6,577 bases of DNA from JAEUSE01 sp964648985 (lineage in GTDB: Bacteria; Patescibacteriota; Doudnabacteria; UBA920), in NCBI GenBank assembly GCA_964648985.1, contig CAZYMS010000032.1, positions 1 through 6,577 on the forward strand. The letters are read 5' to 3'. Positions 5,833 to 6,577 of this stretch are shown in pieces. Numbering within the stretch: the first letter of the stretch is position 1; the number at the start of each line of letters is the position of its first letter. Under the pieces are notes generated by a model. It had not been told where the DNA came from. It saw only the letters and a list, made by a program, of their open reading frames with translations, and searched no databases. Made by a program: the position numbers and the translations under genes.

Positions 5833-5911
5833 GAGTCGAGAGAATATAGCATGCTCCAAGCATCAAAAAGAATGATGCGAACAATAGAGCTATTTTTAAT
5901 TTAGCAACCAT
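5807..5911 (-). CDS. Possible small hydrophobic or lipoprotein-like peptide in the rRNA spacer
   Basis: An ATG (5911) opens a 34-codon frame ending in TAA. The peptide begins MVAKLK, continues with an unbroken hydrophobic core (about 7-18, IALLFASFFLML) and has LGAC at 18-21, like a lipobox with C21. It ends in a short polar tail (STQFSSAMNF). AGGG lies 5 bases before the ATG, better than most starts in this window. Such a shape fits a lipoprotein signal, a single-span microprotein or a type I toxin-like peptide. Against it: the frame is short, lies in an rRNA spacer, and its 3' end coincides with an RNA hairpin, so a chance frame is quite possible. Confidence 0.3.
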   Translation of the reverse strand: MVAKLKIALLFASFFLMLGACYILSTQFSSAMNF

Positions 5912-6000
5912 ATGTGCCCTACGAATTACTAATACATACTAATTACAAATAGTAATTGGCATGTAAGTGTTTTCAAAGTCACCAATCGCTAGTCAACAAA

Positions 6001-6577
<577 letters not shown>

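Larger units (their letters stand above)
5761..6000 (-). other. 23S-5S internal transcribed spacer (no tRNA seen)
   Basis: About 240 bases separate 23S from 5S. I find no tRNA cloverleaf or T-loop signature. The spacer is AT-rich and has several inverted repeats: 5804-5832 (see its own entry), GCATCA/TGATGC (5860-5865 with 5873-5878) and AATTACTA/TAGTAATT (5924-5931 with 5950-5957). These may guide RNase processing of the precursor. A 34-codon open frame at 5911-5807 is listed separately. Confidence 0.8.

Noticed and set aside
5761..6000. tRNA gene in the 23S-5S spacer
   Set aside because: No acceptor-stem/T-loop combination or GTTCGANNC-like motif could be found.

Overview
The window looks like a stretch of chromosome from a bacterium of the Patescibacteria (CPR), most likely Parcubacteria-like. 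This rests on three things: small, simple genes with almost no Shine-Dalgarno sites, a 23S rRNA carrying an insertion in its last domain, and the gene mix (EndoQ-type nuclease, single-domain GlmU-like transferase, small membrane-anchored methyltransferase, large secreted beta-rich protein). The placement is inference; no taxonomic search was possible. Stop codons are ordinary TAA/TAG and nothing suggests a recoded TGA.

Everything recognised lies on the minus strand, so the order of transcription runs from the right edge to the left. It starts with the 3' part of 23S rRNA (right edge to about 6001), a 240-base internal spacer, 5S rRNA (about 5760-5646) and a strong two-way terminator hairpin (5610-5644). 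Then come a GlmU-like sugar nucleotidyltransferase (5462-4701), a membrane-anchored FAM173-like methyltransferase (4658-4125), a 778-residue secreted or surface protein with two tandem beta domains (3987-1651), an EndoQ-type PHP-domain DNA repair endonuclease (1581-325), and the first 67 codons of an unrecognised membrane protein running off the left edge (203-1).

The protein genes look like separate transcription units rather than one operon. Good sigma70-type promoters with extended -10 elements precede four of them. Two gene junctions share an unusual compact design: the intrinsic terminator of the upstream gene overlaps the promoter of the next gene, and that promoter's predicted start point falls on or next to the ATG, giving a leaderless mRNA. 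At the methyltransferase the ATG lies inside the upstream gene's terminator hairpin, whose U-tract doubles as codons of the transmembrane helix. The two genes with longer leaders (surface protein and left-edge membrane protein) share a 22-23 base leader box.

The rRNA part has two surprises. The 23S gene carries a roughly 76-base insertion after helix 100 that folds into a long imperfect hairpin capped by a GCAA tetraloop, with the same 10-base tip as nearby helix 98. The 23S-5S spacer also contains a 34-codon reading frame for a very hydrophobic peptide with a lipobox-like motif.
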